This document shows positions 53,964 to 63,511 of a stretch of 64,000 nt of DNA, piece by piece. The stretch comes from Vibrio ponticus (GTDB taxonomy: Bacteria; Pseudomonadota; Gammaproteobacteria; Enterobacterales; Vibrionaceae), in contig NZ_AP019658.1 of the NCBI RefSeq assembly GCF_009938225.1, forward strand, positions 1,116,001 through 1,180,000, written 5' to 3'. A program made the translations under genes and the position numbers. The notes beneath the pieces were generated by a model. That model searched no databases. It saw only the letters and a program-made list of their open reading frames with translations, and had not been told where the DNA came from. Each line of letters starts with the position of its first letter. Positions within the stretch are counted from its first letter, which is position 1.

Positions 53964-54325
53964 CTTAACTCTAATATCGCTTGTAAAATTGCGCACACTA
54001 TAACATTCGCAAAACTGCCAATCTATAAAAAGCACAGATTGTTCGTCATTCCTATTTTCGAATTTGAGCAATTTGAAAGCAAATTCTCACTTATGTGACG
54101 ACAAAAGAGCCAAATTTACCACCTAGAAGAAATTTTTGTGATGAAATTCAATTTTTTCTGGCTTTTTTTGTGCTTTTGGTGAATAATCCGCATCCCTTAT
54201 GTCCCTAGCGGCTTGATGCGATTTAACACTTATCCGCATCTGAATGGAATCAGCTCAATCTGGATCGGTATTGGAATTGGTAGAGCTCGTGGGACCTTTT
54301 GTTTTTTTTTGTTAATGGGATCCCA
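53964..54325. other. Divergent promoter region of rnb and the helicase gene
   Basis: T-rich on the plus strand. GATGCG (54214-54219) can pair with CGCATC (54235-54240), and the leader ends in a run of nine T (54302-54310) shortly before the helicase ATG. E. coli csdA has a long structured leader; a similar cold-responsive leader is possible here. Confidence 0.4.
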
Positions 54326-56350
54326 ATGACAGATACTGTAATTCAATTTAGTGATTTAGCACTAAATGACGCAATCCTTTCAGCTCTTGATAGCATGGGT
54401 TTTGTTTCTCCAACTCCTATCCAAGCAGCGGCAATTCCGCACCTTCTTGATGGTGCTGATGCTCTAGGTAAAGCGCAAACAGGTACAGGTAAAACAGCGG
54501 CTTTCTCTCTTCCGCTATTGAACAAACTAGACCTTTCTCAACGTAAACCTCAAGCGGTTGTACTTGCTCCTACTCGTGAGCTTGCGATCCAGGTTGCGGC
54601 AGAAATGAAGAACCTAGGTCAAAACATCTCTGGTCTTAAAGTTCTAGAAATCTACGGTGGTACTTCAATCGTTGATCAAATGCGTGCACTTAAAAACGGT
54701 GCTCACGTGATCGTTGGTACTCCTGGTCGTGTTCAAGACCTTATTAACCGTGACCGTCTACACCTTGACGAAGTAAACACCTTCATCCTAGATGAAGCTG
54801 ATGAAATGCTTAACATGGGCTTCGTTGACGATGTAACTGCAATCATGGAGCACGCTCCTGAGTCTGCACAACGCGTTCTTTTCTCTGCAACTATGCCTCC
54901 AATGCTGAAAAACATTGTTGAGCGCTTCCTACGCGAACCAGTAATGGTTGACGTTGCAGGTAAAAACCACACTGTAGACAAAGTAGAGCAACAGTTCTGG
55001 GTTGTTAAAGGTGTAGAGAAAGACGAAGCAATGTCTCGTCTACTTGAAACAGAAGAAACTGACGCTTCAATCGTGTTCGTACGTACACGTCAAGATACTG
55101 AGCGCCTAGCTGATTGGCTATGTGCACGCGGCTTCAAAGCAGCAGCACTGCACGGTGATATTCCTCAGTCTCTACGTGAGCGTACTGTTGACCACATCAA
55201 AAATGGTGTAATCGACATTCTAGTTGCAACTGACGTTGTGGCTCGTGGTCTTGATGTTCCACGTATTACTCACGTATTCAACTACGACATCCCATTCGAT
55301 GTGGAATCTTACATCCACCGTATCGGTCGTACTGGCCGTGCAGGACGTCAAGGTAAAGCGATCCTTCTAGTTCGCACTAACCAAATTCGTATGCTTCGCA
55401 CTATCGAGCGCGTAACTAAGTCTTCTATGGAAGAAATCCAACTGCCTCTACGTGACGCAGTAGCAGAAGCACGTCTAGTTAAACTAGGTGCTGAGCTAGA
55501 AGCTGAAAAAGAACACAAAGCACTAGACAAGTTTGTTGAGCTAGTTGAGAAACTACAAGAGACTCTAGAGATCGACTCTACAACTCTTGCAGCTATCCTG
55601 CTTAAGCGTCAACAAGGCAAGCGTCCTCTATTCTACATTGGCGAAGACCCAATGGTTGAAGCAATTGCACGTGACAAACAACGTCGTCAAGACCGCCGTG
55701 AAGGTGGCCGTGATGGTGGTCGTCGCGAAGGTGGTCGTAGCTTCAATACCCAAGATTGGGATACTTACCAACTACAAGTTGGTCGCGAGCAAGGCGTACA
55801 AGTTAAAGACATCGTTGGTGCACTAGCAAACGAACTAGGCCTAGTTAAAGGCTCTATCGGTGCTATCAAACTAGACCAAGGTCAAACTTACGTTCAGCTT
55901 CCAAAAGCGATGGACTCAGAAACGGCTGGCAAACTAAGCAAACTACGCATCCGTCAAAAAGATGTAGGTGCAGTAGTATGTGACTTTGATGATTTCCGCG
56001 AACCTCGTGGTCGTCGTGAAGGCGGTCGTCGCGACGGTGGTCGTCGTGATGGTGGTTTCCGTGGCAATCGTGACGGTAACCGTGAAGGCAACCGTGAAGG
56101 CGGCTACCGTGGCAACCGCGATGGTAACCGTGACGGCAACCGTGAAGGTGGCTACCGTGGTAACCGTGATGGCAACCGCGATGGTGGTGGCTACCGTGGT
56201 AACCGTGACGGCAACCGTGATGGCGGCTACCGTGGTAACCGCGATGGTAACCGTGAAGGTGGCGAGCGTCGTTTCGACCGTAACCGTGGTGGTGATCACC
56301 GTGGTAACCACCGTGGTGAACGTGGTCACGGTCGTCGTAACGAAGACTAA
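54326..56350 (+). CDS. deaD: DEAD-box RNA helicase, DeaD/CsdA type
   Basis: A 674-residue ATP-dependent RNA helicase. The start is ATG 54326 (MTDTVIQFSDLALND). Motifs: Q motif, AQTGTGKT (I), PTRELAIQ (Ia), DEAD in LDEADEML (II), SATMPP (III), HRIGRTGRAGR (VI). A DbpA-type RNA-binding domain follows (about 475-555), then a disordered tail of repeated RGNRDGNR units (about 575-674) that binds RNA. It helps ribosome assembly and mRNA unwinding in the cold. Followed by a strong terminator. Confidence 0.93.
   Translation: MTDTVIQFSDLALNDAILSALDSMGFVSPTPIQAAAIPHLLDGADALGKAQTGTGKTAAFSLPLLNKLDLSQRKPQAVVLAPTRELAIQVAAEMKNLGQNISGLKVLEIYGGTSIVDQMRALKNGAHVIVGTPGRVQDLINRDRLHLDEVNTFILDEADEMLNMGFVDDVTAIMEHAPESAQRVLFSATMPPMLKNIVERFLREPVMVDVAGKNHTVDKVEQQFWVVKGVEKDEAMSRLLETEETDASIVFVRTRQDTERLADWLCARGFKAAALHGDIPQSLRERTVDHIKNGVIDILVATDVVARGLDVPRITHVFNYDIPFDVESYIHRIGRTGRAGRQGKAILLVRTNQIRMLRTIERVTKSSMEEIQLPLRDAVAEARLVKLGAELEAEKEHKALDKFVELVEKLQETLEIDSTTLAAILLKRQQGKRPLFYIGEDPMVEAIARDKQRRQDRREGGRDGGRREGGRSFNTQDWDTYQLQVGREQGVQVKDIVGALANELGLVKGSIGAIKLDQGQTYVQLPKAMDSETAGKLSKLRIRQKDVGAVVCDFDDFREPRGRREGGRRDGGRRDGGFRGNRDGNREGNREGGYRGNRDGNRDGNREGGYRGNRDGNRDGGGYRGNRDGNRDGGYRGNRDGNREGGERRFDRNRGGDHRGNHRGERGHGRRNED
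56057..56262 (+). repeat. In-frame tandem repeat coding RGNRDGNR units in the helicase tail
   Basis: About five units built from CGTGGTAACCGTGATGG-type blocks encode [FY]RGNRDGNR with variable spacers ([DE]G, GG). Codon variation between units is small, so the unit number could change by slippage or recombination without breaking the frame. Confidence 0.8.
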
Positions 56351-56362
56351 GAAAACTGAAAA

Positions 56363-56386
56363 ACCGGCGCTTGCGCCGGTTTTTTT
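56363..56386. terminator. Terminator between deaD and the TRAP permease gene
   Basis: CCGGCG pairs with CGCCGG around CTTG, with A and T runs on both sides; serves two convergent genes. Confidence 0.9.
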
Positions 56387-56402
56387 ATGCCTTTAATTTG
56401 GC

Positions 56403-58520
56403 TTAACTCACTACTGCTGAGTGCCGATGGTAAAGCCTTGAGCTATAAACAAAACCCGCCACAAACACCATCACCGCAATCAGTTTGATTATCAAATCAA
56501 TACCTGGCCAAACTAAGCATACCCCGGTAGCCAGCATTACTACGCGCATTGCCCAATTGAGTGGTCCTTCTAGATAGCCTTCGATAGCCGCGATCAATGC
56601 ATAGGTACCAATAATCGCCAGTAGACCAACTTGTAATACGTGTCCGATATCCCACGATACCAGTCCTGTATACGCGATAAGCAATGGCACTAAATAAAGC
56701 CCCTTCGCAATCTTCCACGCCATTAAACCAGTGCGCATAGGTGGGGTTTTCGCTATCGTCGCGGCAGCAAAAGCTGTGAGACAAACCGGAGGTGTCACGT
56801 TACTGTCTTGCGACAACCAAAAGATAATCAAATGCGCGGAGAGCAACGCAAGTGCAACGGTTTCAACGCCTAAAGCTTGCTCAAGTAACATGCTCATAAA
56901 GTCCGCTGGCACTAATGCAATAAGCTCGTTCGCGGTCACCTCTAGCATCGGAGCCTCAAGCAAAGCAAGCTTGTCTGGCGCAGCTAACATAAAGATCGCC
57001 TTCGCTTGTTCTGGCAATTCACCCGCAACCAGCATCGCCACCAACTGATGCTCTGCTAAAAGCTTATACAAAGCCGGCGCAGAGAGTGTGCCTAATACGA
57101 TATAAGCAGCCGTTACCGGAAGCCCCATGCCTAGTACGAGAGAAGCCAACGCAATCAAAGCCAACATGATCAGCAAATCACCACCAGCCCAACTATCGAT
57201 CATCAATGAGAAGGTATTACCGATACCAGTCGTACTGATTACATTGATCACCAAACCAATCCCCACCAGTAGAACAGCCGTGGTCGCCATATTTCGCGCC
57301 CCTTGAGCCATAGCCTCAACGATCGCTTTAGGTCCCATTTTATGCTCTTTTGAAAACCAGCTTGCGACCACAACCGAGATGATCGACAAACCCGCCGCAT
57401 AAGTAGGCGTAAAACCTTGTACTAAGAGGCAAACTAGCACGACCAAAGGGATAAGGTTGTGCCAACCTGAAATCAGCACCTTAGTCAGAGACTGCTCTGA
57501 TACGGTAATTTTCTGTACGCCACTACGCTTGGCTTCAATACGCACAAAGAAACCAACTGAGAGAAAATAGATCAAAGCAGGCATAAACGACACCGCAATA
57601 ATATCGACATAAGGAATCTGGGTATAAGACGCCATGATGAACGCCCCTGCCCCCATCACAGGTGGCATAAGTTGCCCACCAGTCGACGCCGCCGCTTCTA
57701 CCCCAGCCGCAAATTTAGCCGGGAAACCCGCCTTACGCATCAAAGGAATACTGATCACGCCAGTCGACACCGTATTGGCAACGCTTGAGCCAGATACCGA
57801 TCCCATTAATCCGCTACCAATAACAGCGATAAAACCCGGTCCACCGATAATTTTACCTGCGGCTGCTCGCGCAACGTTGATAATGTAATCCCCAACACCA
57901 GAGCGCACTAAAAATGCGCCAAAGAGGATAAACATAAACACGAAGCTCCAACTGATACGCGCGATGGGACCAAACATCCCCTCGGAGGAGTAAAAACTGC
58001 GGTAGAGTAAAGTTTCCAGACTAAGACCAGGAAAATGGAAAATACCCGTCGCCCATTTGCCCCACCAGACAACATAGGTTAAACAGATAACAATAAGAAC
58101 AGGGATAAACCACCCCATGGTGCGACGAATCAATTCCGTCACGATAACAATTGCCATAATGGCAAATACCCAATCGCTGGTGACAAACTTAACTCCGCGC
58201 TCATAGAGCGCATCTTCAGCCAAAGGCAGATAGATAAGACAAGCGACTGCACCTAGTGCCAGCACGACATCAAATGCTAGTGCCGTCTTACTGTGGATCA
58301 AGCTTCTATGGGCGGGATAGAGTAAAGCGCACATCACCGCAAAACCGGCAAAGTGCGTGGCTGATATCCATAATTCTGAAATGGTCGCGAAGGTATTAAA
58401 CCAGATATGTAACAGTGACAGCGCGACAGCAAATACTGTAATGGTGGCAGTCACCCATTTAACATCTTTTCTCGTTGCAAGCTCAAATTGACTGAGCTCT
58501 ACTTCTTGGGCGTCACTCAT
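56403..58520 (-). CDS. TRAP transporter, fused small and large permease (DctMQ)
   Basis: A 705-residue inner-membrane protein. The start is ATG 58520 (MSDAQEVELSQ) after GGAG; a longer frame to 58556 is unsupported. About 16-18 helices: an N-terminal DctQ-like four-helix part (about 30-170) and a DctM-like part with GSVSGSSVANTVSTG and GMGLPVTAAYIVLG. It takes up a carboxylate or related compound using the Na+ gradient with the TAXI binding protein encoded 100 bp upstream on the same strand. Substrate unknown. Confidence 0.93.
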   Translation of the reverse strand: MSDAQEVELSQFELATRKDVKWVTATITVFAVALSLLHIWFNTFATISELWISATHFAGFAVMCALLYPAHRSLIHSKTALAFDVVLALGAVACLIYLPLAEDALYERGVKFVTSDWVFAIMAIVIVTELIRRTMGWFIPVLIVICLTYVVWWGKWATGIFHFPGLSLETLLYRSFYSSEGMFGPIARISWSFVFMFILFGAFLVRSGVGDYIINVARAAAGKIIGGPGFIAVIGSGLMGSVSGSSVANTVSTGVISIPLMRKAGFPAKFAAGVEAAASTGGQLMPPVMGAGAFIMASYTQIPYVDIIAVSFMPALIYFLSVGFFVRIEAKRSGVQKITVSEQSLTKVLISGWHNLIPLVVLVCLLVQGFTPTYAAGLSIISVVVASWFSKEHKMGPKAIVEAMAQGARNMATTAVLLVGIGLVINVISTTGIGNTFSLMIDSWAGGDLLIMLALIALASLVLGMGLPVTAAYIVLGTLSAPALYKLLAEHQLVAMLVAGELPEQAKAIFMLAAPDKLALLEAPMLEVTANELIALVPADFMSMLLEQALGVETVALALLSAHLIIFWLSQDSNVTPPVCLTAFAAATIAKTPPMRTGLMAWKIAKGLYLVPLLIAYTGLVSWDIGHVLQVGLLAIIGTYALIAAIEGYLEGPLNWAMRVVMLATGVCLVWPGIDLIIKLIAVMVFVAGFVYSSRLYHRHSAVVS

Positions 58521-58620
58521 AACTACTCCATCAACAATGAGAGACAAATGCCTCAATGTATATGTTCCATTGAGGCATGAACGCCATTAGCCAAGCGTTT
58601 ATCGGCTAATGCAACGGGAT

Positions 58621-59625
58621 CTATTGAAGTATCAGCGAAGCCGGTACTTCTATTCCCATCTCTTGGTAATATTTTGCTGCACCTGGGTGCAGCGGAACAG
58701 GCAAACCTGCAATTGCTTTTTCTAGTGCCATCGCTTTAGTAGCTTTATGAATGCCTTGTAAGAATGGCAGGTTTTCATAGATCGCTTTGGTTAACTCATA
58801 CACATCTTGATCCGATACATCATGACGTACCGCAAGGAAGTTTGGCTGAGCAATGGTATTAACCACTTTATCGACGCCAGGGTAAGTGCCCGCAGGGATC
58901 TCATACTTAGTCCAAAGATTGTACGAGCCGTTTGCTTGCTTGATCTGCTCATCGGTAAAAGAAAGGATCTGAATCTCTTCGCCCAAAGCGGCAAACGCTT
59001 GGGTGACCGCACCAACAGGCACACCTGCCGGAGTATTCATGCCATCAATGGTGCCATTTTGCAGCGCACTCGCACTACCACCATAACCCATGTGAGCGAG
59101 ATTAAAGCTGTCAGCATCAACACCAAGCCCTTTCATAATCTGTCGACCAGAGTTTTCCGTACCGGAGTTTTTCTTACCGATGGAGAACTTCTTATCTTTA
59201 AGGTTATTCAGATCTTCTACCGTACCTGAGCTCGCTAACTCACTGCGCACGATAAAGTGCTCAACGTTTTGCCAAAGCATCGAAACTGAACGCAGATCTT
59301 CCTGACGCTGCTTGTACGGTCCTTCACCATTCCATGCCCATGCACCATACAGACCTTGCAAGATTGCAAACTGCGCTTCGTTTTCATTAAGCAGTTTAAC
59401 GTTCTCACCCGATCCAGCAGAGCTAATCGCAGAAAGAGAGAACTTATACTTTGGCGTCAGCTTCACTTTACTCAGCGTTGCCAATGCCACACCTACTGGG
59501 TAGTAAGTACCGCCGGTGGAGGCAGTAGCAAGAATGTAACTGCGATCTTGGGCTACTGCTTGGCTGGTAAAGCCTAAGCACGCCGCGGTAAGTGCAAGGC
59601 TTTGCGCCAACTTCTTAATTTTCAT
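58621..59625 (-). CDS. TAXI-family TRAP solute-binding protein
   Basis: A 334-residue periplasmic protein with a signal peptide (cleavage after AVA, about residue 25). The family start YILATASTGGTYYPVGVALA and the body motif GSGENVKLLNENEAQFAILQ are typical TAXI features. It delivers ligand to the fused permease of the next gene. Glutamate or other carboxylates are common ligands in the family; the ligand here is unknown. Confidence 0.93.
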   Translation of the reverse strand: MKIKKLAQSLALTAACLGFTSQAVAQDRSYILATASTGGTYYPVGVALATLSKVKLTPKYKFSLSAISSAGSGENVKLLNENEAQFAILQGLYGAWAWNGEGPYKQRQEDLRSVSMLWQNVEHFIVRSELASSGTVEDLNNLKDKKFSIGKKNSGTENSGRQIMKGLGVDADSFNLAHMGYGGSASALQNGTIDGMNTPAGVPVGAVTQAFAALGEEIQILSFTDEQIKQANGSYNLWTKYEIPAGTYPGVDKVVNTIAQPNFLAVRHDVSDQDVYELTKAIYENLPFLQGIHKATKAMALEKAIAGLPVPLHPGAAKYYQEMGIEVPASLILQ

Positions 59626-59818
59626 CTGTGACTCTCCATGTTAACTATCGGCAATCACTACTGCTTGCCATAACGTTGCACGCCTATTCATTACCCTCAG
59701 TGAAACAATTAGATAACGAACGGATTGCTTATAAAGTAAGCGATAAAAATTAGTGAAGGAAGGATCTAGCTCTCACTTATTGATAACAAAATATTAACAG
59801 AAGATATTTGCATACAAA

Positions 59819-59842
59819 AAGAGCGCCAATCGAGGCGCTCTT
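59819..59842 (-). terminator. Terminator of the TraF-like gene
   Basis: AAGAGCGCC pairs with GGCGCTCTT around AATCGA; the minus strand continues with a T run (A run 59816-59820). Confidence 0.85.
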
Positions 59843-59864
59843 CATTTACAGTCTCGCGTTATAT

Positions 59865-61001
59865 TTAGAAGGTAAATGCGAGATTAGCAGAGGCTCCAAA
59901 CTGGTTTTCACCTGCGTATGAGCCTGCGATATCTAAGCTAACCACATCGAACGGACTGATGCCGATACCTGCGGTGATTGAATCATCCAGCGTATCTTCC
60001 ATATCCATTTCGTAACCGGCACGGAGTTGAGCCCAACCCCACGCATTCGCTTCAACACCAAAACGTAGGAAGCGTGTATCGTCGTCAAGTTCTTTAAAAC
60101 GTTCTTGTTTGGTTAGGTCAAAGTCAACGCTTGCTGAGAAAATCTCACCCGCATAACCTAAACCCAGTGTAGCTTGTGGGCTAAGTTCATAGGTGTAGTC
60201 GCCAGTTGCAGTGCCGATTTCCTGTGATAGCAAGTTTTTCAGAGCCAAACCTGCACGCCACTCATCTGCATGCCATGCTACGCCCATATCAAAGTTAAAC
60301 GCATTCTCGCTCACTTCACTTTCGTCATAGTTGTCCAGATCAAAATCATCCAGAATCCCTTCTTGTGAATAAGTGATCAGCTCTTGGAATTTTGGCGAAA
60401 TACCAAAGGCAATATCTTGACCGCCTAAATTAAAGCTTTTAGCCAAAGAAATACCAAATTCGGTTACACCAAAAGCGCCCATCTTGTAGGTAGATGCTTC
60501 GTAACGATCTTGTGCAGTAGCACCATCACCAACCTCTGTTCCTGCGACAACTTCTACAAAACCACCAGCAAATAGGTTCACCGCTACAAGCTTGCTTGGA
60601 ATTGCGACAGCTAAATTAACACCACCAGTCACATTAATCGGTGCATTACCGTCTAGCTCATCCAGCAATCGATTCAGCTCCGCTTCATCAGCTGGCGTTA
60701 TATTGCCTGGGTTAGCGAAACGATCATCATATAAATCCTGCGCATCATCAATCGTCTGAATCGACTCATCTTTATCGTGCGCATTGACACCGACAGCAGG
60801 GATCAAAATACCCACATCGTCATTTTCGCGGTGCAGTGCACCTAACGCAGGGTTGTGGAATGGAGCTAGAAGATAGTCAGCAGAAACAACACCGGTGTTA
60901 CCCATAGCGTTGCTGCGTGCGTCCGCGACAATCGATGCAGCCATAGAAGACGTTGAAATGGCACCTAGAGCACATGCCACTGCGAGTACTGTTTTTTTCA
61001 T
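59865..61001 (-). CDS. TraF-like (TraF_2) outer-membrane protein
   Basis: A 378-residue exported protein. The start is ATG 61001 (MKKTVLAVACALGAIS), with a signal peptide ending SSMA; a longer frame to 61067 is not supported. The mature part begins SIVADARSNAMGNTGVVSAD and alternates beta strands to a final aromatic SANLAFTF, as in FadL/PorV-like barrels grouped as 'conjugal transfer protein TraF'. The name is historical: no conjugation genes are near. A stretch at about 75-115 is acidic. Function unknown. Confidence 0.8.
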   Translation of the reverse strand: MKKTVLAVACALGAISTSSMAASIVADARSNAMGNTGVVSADYLLAPFHNPALGALHRENDDVGILIPAVGVNAHDKDESIQTIDDAQDLYDDRFANPGNITPADEAELNRLLDELDGNAPINVTGGVNLAVAIPSKLVAVNLFAGGFVEVVAGTEVGDGATAQDRYEASTYKMGAFGVTEFGISLAKSFNLGGQDIAFGISPKFQELITYSQEGILDDFDLDNYDESEVSENAFNFDMGVAWHADEWRAGLALKNLLSQEIGTATGDYTYELSPQATLGLGYAGEIFSASVDFDLTKQERFKELDDDTRFLRFGVEANAWGWAQLRAGYEMDMEDTLDDSITAGIGISPFDVVSLDIAGSYAGENQFGASANLAFTF

Positions 61002-61230
61002 AATAAATCCGTTTGCTTGTTTGTTATATCTCAAACATTTATAAATAGTGTGAATGAGTAACAACAATACTAAACCTTTTGATTAACCAGAAAAATTAAC
61101 AGCCACCAACAAATTCAACTTTTTTATAATAATGTGTCCCAGTTCAACTGTTTCATATAGTTTTAGTGTTGTTTATAAAATATGCCTGTATTGAACGCAG
61201 AGAAGGAGAAAGGAAAGAGAGGAGAGAAAG

Positions 61231-61318
61231 AGTTGAGAATTGAGAGTTGAGAATTGAGAGTTGAGAGTTGAGAAAGAGTCGAGAATAGAGAATAGAGAAT
61301 TGAGAATTGAGAATTGAG
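61231..61318. repeat. Heptanucleotide tandem repeat (A[AG]T[TA]GAG)n
   Basis: Six heptads (AGTTGAG and AATTGAG alternating, 61231-61272), an 11-bp interruption, then two AATAGAG and three AATTGAG (61284-61318). The flanks 61200-61230 and 61319-61345 are purine-rich and degenerate. It lies between the TraF-like gene and rbsR. Slippage-prone; reading frames across it are all artefacts. Confidence 0.85.
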
Positions 61319-61464
61319 AAAGCGAAAGAGAAAAACTGAGAGTCGAGAGGCTGGACACAAAGAAAAGATCCAACATTGTAGGCAAACAAAAGAGCCGAGA
61401 AGCAGTTCCCCTCGACTCTCAATTCTAAACTATTGATTCTCCACCTAAACTCTTTAACTGTGGT

Positions 61465-62466
61465 TTAAATCGTCTGTACGGATGCACGCTCAACCAATGC
61501 GGGTTCTAGTTGCACCACTTGAACATCACGAGTTTTATCTTCCAGCTTACTTAGCAGCGTTTCAACCGCCGCTTGTCCCAAGCGATACTTAGGTTGATGA
61601 ATCGTTGTCAGTGGCGGCGTCATAAACTTGGCAATTTGAATATCATCGTAGCCAATGATGGAGAAGTCTTGCGGGATTGAAAGCCCTTTCTCATGGGCTG
61701 CGTTAATCACACCCATCGCCATCATATCGTTACTGACAAATATCGCACTTGGCAGCGGTCCCTTGCGATACATCCGATTGAATGCCTCATAGCCACCTTC
61801 ACACTCGAAGTCAGACTCAACAATCCAATCAGGATTTAGATGTAGGTTGGCTTCCAATAGCGCTTTTTTATAACCTTCATAACGCATTTGAGCCTGGTGG
61901 CGATCCAACGGACCGGTAATACAGCCGATGTCAGTATGTCCATTGTCGATCAGATATTTAGCCGCCATATACCCGCCTTGTAGAGAGTTGTCTTGAATCT
62001 TATCACTGGCGAATAATATTGGTCCCCAATCCATCACCACAACCGGTACATCGGGATATTTATCAAAGATATCGATACGCTCACCTTCCAGAGATGAACA
62101 CATTAAGATCATGCCATCGACACGTTTTTGCAAAAGCGTGTTGATGGAGGTTTTCATGCGCTGATGATCACCTTCCGTATTGCACAGAATGAGGTTGTAG
62201 CCTTTTTGATAACAGCAACGCTCAACCCCTTTAACCACCTCACCAAAAAATGGGTTAGTAGACGTGGTCATTAACATACCAAGTGTTTTAGTTCGATTGG
62301 TCTTGAGGCTGCGCGCTAAAGCGGAAGGCGTGTAGTTTAAACTCTGAGCGGCGCGGTTAACCCGCTCAGAGATCTCTTCGCTCACATAACGAGACTGATT
62401 GATAACATGACTGACAGTCGAGGTTGATACTCCTGCCAATTTGGCAATATCTTTCATTGAGGCCAC
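61465..62466 (-). CDS. rbsR: LacI-family ribose repressor RbsR
   Basis: A 333-residue repressor: helix-turn-helix MKDIAKLAGVSTSTVSHVIN, the hinge helix region YTPSALARSLKTN, and a periplasmic-binding-type sensor domain (about 62-333). Near-identical in pattern to RbsR of enterobacteria. It follows rbsK by 17 bp, the usual kinase-repressor order. It would repress the ribose operon until ribose binds. Confidence 0.92.
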   Translation of the reverse strand: MASMKDIAKLAGVSTSTVSHVINQSRYVSEEISERVNRAAQSLNYTPSALARSLKTNRTKTLGMLMTTSTNPFFGEVVKGVERCCYQKGYNLILCNTEGDHQRMKTSINTLLQKRVDGMILMCSSLEGERIDIFDKYPDVPVVVMDWGPILFASDKIQDNSLQGGYMAAKYLIDNGHTDIGCITGPLDRHQAQMRYEGYKKALLEANLHLNPDWIVESDFECEGGYEAFNRMYRKGPLPSAIFVSNDMMAMGVINAAHEKGLSIPQDFSIIGYDDIQIAKFMTPPLTTIHQPKYRLGQAAVETLLSKLEDKTRDVQVVQLEPALVERASVQTI

Positions 62467-62483
62467 GCTATCTTGCTCCTTTA

Positions 62484-63401
62484 CTACTGCTTGGCGAGAA
62501 ACTCCTCCACTTCTGTGCGTTGAGGAATCGAAGTTTGCGCACCAAATCTGGTTACACTAATCGCAGCTGCTGCATGTGCAAACTTTATCGCTGATTCTAT
62601 CGGCATTTGTTCAAGCAAACCAGTGACGAATGCCCCATTAAACGTATCCCCTGCTGCGGTGGTATCCGTCGCTTTAACTCTAAAGCCAGCAATGATTTTG
62701 CCGATACCATTTTGACTTAACCAAACCCCTTTAGCACCTAGGGTTATCATCACCGTCTCAATTCCTTTTTGGTGAAGAATTTCCGCTGCCTGTTGCGCTG
62801 ATTGCTCATCGTTAATCGCGACGCCAGTTAGAATTTCAGCTTCCGTTTCATTGGGAGTGATAATATCAACATTGCGTAACAGCGCTTCAGATAATTGACG
62901 AGCAGGTGCAGGGTTCAAAATCACCTTCGTGCCCGCCGCTTTAGCTACCTCAGCCGCCTTCTCAATGCCACACATTGGGGTTTCAAGTTGCATGAGCAAA
63001 TACTCAGCTTGCTCAATACGCGCAATATCTTGTTCTATTGCTTGAGCGGTCAAATGATCGTTCGCTTCGGCAGAAATACAAATGCTGTTCTCGCCGCTAT
63101 CTGCAACTTGAATCATCGCGATGCCTGTTGGGCAATTAGGCTGCATTTTTACCGCACTAATATCGATGTTGTCCGCTTGGAATGTTTGACGGATATTAAT
63201 GCCAAATGCATCGTCACCCACACAAGCAATAAAACCAATATCAGCGTTTAGTCGAGCTGCGGCTACCGCTTGGTTAGCCCCTTTTCCGCCCGGAATAACC
63301 TGATAATTGCGCCCATGTAACGTTTCGCCAGGGCGTGGAAAAGAAGGGACTTGAAGAACATGGTCAGCGTTAACACTACCTAATACCACTAACTTATTCA
63401 T
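62484..63401 (-). CDS. rbsK: Ribokinase
   Basis: A 305-residue PfkB-family kinase phosphorylating D-ribose at O5. N-terminal GSVNADHVLQV and IPGGKGANQAVAAARL form the ribose site; the ATP/anion-hole motif with the catalytic base is DTTAAGDTFNGAFV. AAAAC before the ATG is a weak ribosome site. It lies between the epimerase-like gene (110 bp upstream) and rbsR. The transporter genes rbsDACB are not in this window. Confidence 0.96.
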   Translation of the reverse strand: MNKLVVLGSVNADHVLQVPSFPRPGETLHGRNYQVIPGGKGANQAVAAARLNADIGFIACVGDDAFGINIRQTFQADNIDISAVKMQPNCPTGIAMIQVADSGENSICISAEANDHLTAQAIEQDIARIEQAEYLLMQLETPMCGIEKAAEVAKAAGTKVILNPAPARQLSEALLRNVDIITPNETEAEILTGVAINDEQSAQQAAEILHQKGIETVMITLGAKGVWLSQNGIGKIIAGFRVKATDTTAAGDTFNGAFVTGLLEQMPIESAIKFAHAAAAISVTRFGAQTSIPQRTEVEEFLAKQ

Positions 63402-63511
63402 ATTGTTTTCCTAGAGTCTTAAAATGCATATTCAAAGCTGATTTGCATTATTTGCTAAATCACGCTTTACCGTTTCAGGCTGAACGTGGCTAAAACGGTA
63501 TAAAAGTTAAA

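Noticed and set aside
53964..54071. Extended N-terminus of RNase II
   Set aside because: The extra residues do not resemble the family; [11 protein letters not shown] is the expected start.
55943..56396. Val/Thr-rich long frames on both strands inside the helicase tail
   Set aside because: Shadows of the RGNRDGNR-coding tandem repeat; low complexity and fully inside a clear gene.
59865..61001. Conjugation system suggested by the family name TraF
   Set aside because: No other transfer genes are present; the protein looks like an outer-membrane barrel and the name is a historical label.
61231..61318. Possible CRISPR array
   Set aside because: The unit is 7 bp with no spacers and no cas genes nearby.
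61153..61422. Three overlapping minus-strand frames rich in SQFSIL-type repeats
   Set aside because: They are translations of the heptanucleotide array in different frames, with no ribosome site; a 7-bp repeat keeps all frames open.
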